From assembly GCA_907165135.1 (NCBI GenBank), contig OU015566.1, positions 13,314,157-13,378,156 on the forward strand: 64,000 nucleotides of DNA, written 5' to 3'. Within the stretch, counting starts at the first letter, position 1. Every line of letters begins with the position of its first letter. Origin of the DNA: Oikopleura dioica (lineage: Eukaryota; Chordata; Appendicularia; Copelata; Oikopleuridae). Below the pieces are notes generated by a model that was given only the letters and a program-made list of their open reading frames with translations, did not search any database and was not told the origin of the DNA. Positions 61,801-64,000 of the stretch are shown here, piece after piece. Both the position numbers and the translations under genes were made by a program.

Positions 61801-62989
61801 TTTGATCCTGTCCTGGAGTGCCTGGTTCTTCCCGCTCTTCAGCCTCTGCCAGAAAACGATGGTTCTCTTGAGAGACCCAAAAGACAGTTCCGCCACCGCC
61901 GCCCCCGTGAGGAACTTTGTTTTTGAAAAGCTTTTTGGCTGCCACTAGAATTCCAGGAGTGTTCACGCCGCCGGGGAACTTGTGTGGGGAGAAGAAAATT
62001 GCGTCTTTTGAAAGGGATGATAGGATTTCAAAGAATAATTATATTTTTTGACTATTTAACTTTCTGGCACCCTCTTTATGACAGAAAAAAGTTTGAGCCT
62101 ATATCTCGGTCTCCTAATTGCTAGAAAAATGAACATCCCTCGCCTTTGGAAGAGTTTGGCTCTTTCGGGTGCATGTCAATTTTAACATAGGGCGCAGCTG
62201 TTGCATAATCGAAAATCGCCAATCCATCGTATTTGTGCATGATTTGCGCGAGCTTGATTGTGTCCGACAAAATACCAGTAACATTGCTCGCCGCCGAAAA
62301 GCAACCGATCAAGGGAAGGCCAGTCGAGGACCATTTCTGAAGTTTGAAATCAAGCTCGTCGTAATCTGGCTGACCGAGCTGATTTTCGCGAATTCGCTCG
62401 ACGTGGCAATTCGCGTTGAGCCACGGCAACTCGGCGGAATGGTGCTCCGATGGGCCGACGAAAACGACCGGCGGAGTTGATAGACCCATCGCGGAAATTA
62501 AAAGTTGAATGCCACCAGTTGAACCGCTCCCGGTGAAAATAACGGCGTCGTTTTCTGATGCTTTGAGAGCATTTCGAACAATTGTTCTTGCTTCGTGGCG
62601 GTAAAGGGTTGACTGCAAACCGGTGATCGAAGAAGTCGTGTGAGTGTTGGCATATGTTGGCAGAACCTGAAGATTTTTAAGTTGCATTGACTGCTCTTGC
62701 TAATCAAATCGAAATGAAGTCCGAGTAGGCTAGATCTAGTCTAGATTACCTGTTGACTGATGAAATTTTCAATAAATTCTAGCGGCCTTCCTGAAGCAGT
62801 ATGATCACAGTAGACGATGCTTCTTTTTCCGAACGCTGTAACGAAAGAATGATCCTTTCCGATTTCGTTTTCTCTGACGAGTTCGATGAGTTCTTCGGGA
62901 GTGGCGGAAGAATTCAGCGGCGGACGGGCCGAGTGATCGCGTTTCGGAAGAGTGTAAAAGTTACGATTCCCAAGCGACTCAGAATCCAT
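58882..62989 (-). CDS. Fusion of a class-V PLP enzyme (cysteine-desulfurase-like) and a TtcA-like tRNA-thiolation PP-loop enzyme (1,004 aa)
   Basis: Eleven exons in phase: 62989-62750, 62690-62138, 62004-61813, 61643-61589, 61549-61105, 61035-60625, 60585-60354, 60312-60084, 59850-59608, 59344-59176, 59127-58882. Part 1 (~1-480): class-V aminotransferase fold with [21 protein letters not shown] lysine in SPHKFPGG (~273), GTPDLVGSIR and [11 protein letters not shown] (~420) with candidate sulfur-carrying cysteines, then [15 protein letters not shown]. Lys-rich linker with CTDDVCVPC. Part 2 (~709-1004): GLSGGKDS P-loop, [15 protein letters not shown] and PENCPACF, as in TtcA, which thiolates tRNA cytidine. 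Only one start and stop exist; no ATG opens part 2, and its first exon begins mid-codon. Introns 62137-62005 and 61812-61644 need GA...AG. Probable role: one polypeptide that releases sulfur from cysteine and inserts it into tRNA. Part 1 alone could be a different class-V enzyme. Confidence 0.88.
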
Positions 62990-63210
62990 CTATTTTTTGC
63001 TTCTTTTTAGTTAAAAATAGAGGAGAGAGCTTTTCAAAATTGCACCGAGAGAGGGAATTATACAGGAAATTATTCAGAACGTTTTTGGGGAGCAGAAATA
63101 ATAACAAGTTTGAAATTAAAGAGCGGAAATAAAAAAGCAACTGAACAGTGAATTTCACGACTAAACTTAAAAATACCCTGAAGAAAATTATTCAGACGAA
63201 AAATTGGATT

Positions 63211-64000
63211 TAAGGATCGATGGTAATATGCTTCTGAAGAATGATAAGGTAGTAGTACAAAAACGCGGGCACGCAAATCACCACAACGACGCCGCATAGT
63301 CCTGAAAATCAACTGTATATCGACTTTGAGATTCCTAGCGAATCGTCTTACCTAAGTAACACCATTCAGTGCTTTCGGAGTTTTGCTCGTATCGGCCGAA
63401 TTTGGGAAGAACAGCGACGGGTGGGAGATTTCCCAAAAACTCGTTCAATCTATTTTCTGATTGCTGGCGAATTTCGGCTTCGGTTAGAGGGTGGCGGATT
63501 CCGATTGAGGAGACTTTGTGAACTGCTTCTTGGTTTGACTTGTCTGGATAAACATGAGTGAAATAAAGGTGAATTCTAGTTCTACCTATTCTATCGAAAA
63601 TTGCATCCGTAGCTGCAGTAGCATCGCCAATGGAGGAGGACGTTTCAGAGTCTTGGATTTGATCTTCAATATTCTAAATTTTCAAATAGAACTGATTATC
63701 CGCTGCGCCAAGATTACCACAAGAAGATCAGTCGGAACAGCGGTTAATCTTCTGTCTGGAATGAGAATTTCTTTCTTTGTAATCAAATCCGAATCGGTGA
63801 ATAAATTGTTCAGACGTTTCAATTCTTCCTTTGATACTGCGAATCTCAGCGCAATCGACTAGTTTCTTGTAATGTTTTTGAAAAAGGGGCTTTTTCTATA
63901 CCTCGAGTGTTTCGTCCGCCTGAACTTTGTATCTGATCGTCTCTACCGTCTCTAGTTTCGGCGTTTTCCTAACTCGGGACCTTCTTTCTGATATTTCCGA
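63211..64000 (-). CDS. LysM-domain single-pass membrane protein (LYSMD3/4-like), 5' end outside window
   Basis: Exons read on the minus strand from the window edge: ~64000-63902, 63867-63745, ~63698-63587, then a piece ending near 63352 and a last exon of about 90 nt ending at 63211. The first two give a LysM domain: TIRYKVQADETLE joined to SIALRFAVSKEELKRLNNLF and ITKKEILIP. A Ser/Asp-rich linker follows, then a C-terminal hydrophobic helix LCGVVVVICVPAFLYYYLII and a short tail ending ITIDP. This domain order (intracellular LysM, C-terminal anchor) is that of LYSMD3/LYSMD4, found at the Golgi or plasma membrane. It lies 222 bp upstream of the PLP/TtcA fusion gene on the same strand. Confidence 0.85.

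Noticed and set aside
63554-63862. 102-codon plus-strand frame near the right end
   Set aside because: Antisense of the LysM gene exons, whose protein is recognisable on the minus strand.
1-64000. CRISPR array, bacterial operons or phage genes
   Set aside because: Spliced animal genes throughout; the only regular repeats are minisatellites and transposon-internal tandem units without spacer structure.

Overview
The window looks like nuclear DNA of an appendicularian (larvacean) tunicate, closest in style to Oikopleura. Introns are tiny (about 36-90 nt is common), and eight or nine introns can only be spliced in frame if they begin GA and end AG, a non-canonical class reported from Oikopleura. 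A secreted GH9 glycosidase with cellulose-binding-like modules also fits a cellulose-handling tunicate. I did not identify the species. Many short transposons with intact ends make the window looser than the very compact O. dioica genome.

Layout. 1-10.4 kb (-): a long chain of calcium-binding EGF repeats with one sushi domain, 3' end outside the window; a 69-aa membrane-protein gene (+) is nested in one intron. 11.8-19.2 kb (-): a 2,057-aa secreted GH9 protein with CBM-like, FN3, EGF and Thr-rich parts. 19.2-22.9 kb: no gene seen. 22.9-23.3 kb (-): single-pass membrane SH3 protein. 24.0 and 25.8 kb (+): two small secreted proteins of a family whose third member is at 54.0 kb. 26.9-30.8 kb (-): ERCC2/XPD helicase in nine exons (759 aa). 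31.7-36.7 kb (+): multi-PLAT-like protein (1,024 aa once a hAT insertion is removed). 36.7-43.5 kb: a large foldback element and a CCAAT/GC-box island. 43.6-48.7 kb (+): AF4/FMR2 (AFF) homologue split by a MULE relic. 50.3-51.1 kb (+): TSR3. 51.3-53.6 kb and 56.6-57.6 kb (-): two fatty-acid elongase paralogues, the first with transposons inside two exons. 58.9-63.0 kb (-): an 11-exon, 1,004-aa fusion of a class-V PLP enzyme with a TtcA-like tRNA-thiolation PP-loop enzyme. 63.2-64.0 kb (-): LysM membrane protein, 5' end outside the window.

Two themes stand out. First, the PLP/TtcA fusion would join a probable sulfur-supplying enzyme to a sulfur-inserting enzyme; all eleven exons stay in phase. 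Second, several transposons sit in coding exons of otherwise perfect genes and carry splice-site-like sequences at their ends: two hAT MITEs in the elongase, a 1.48-kb hAT-like element in the PLAT gene and a MULE in the AFF gene. They are candidates for intron creation by DNA transposons. All exon models come from reading frame, splice dinucleotides and family similarity by eye; no search or transcript data were available.
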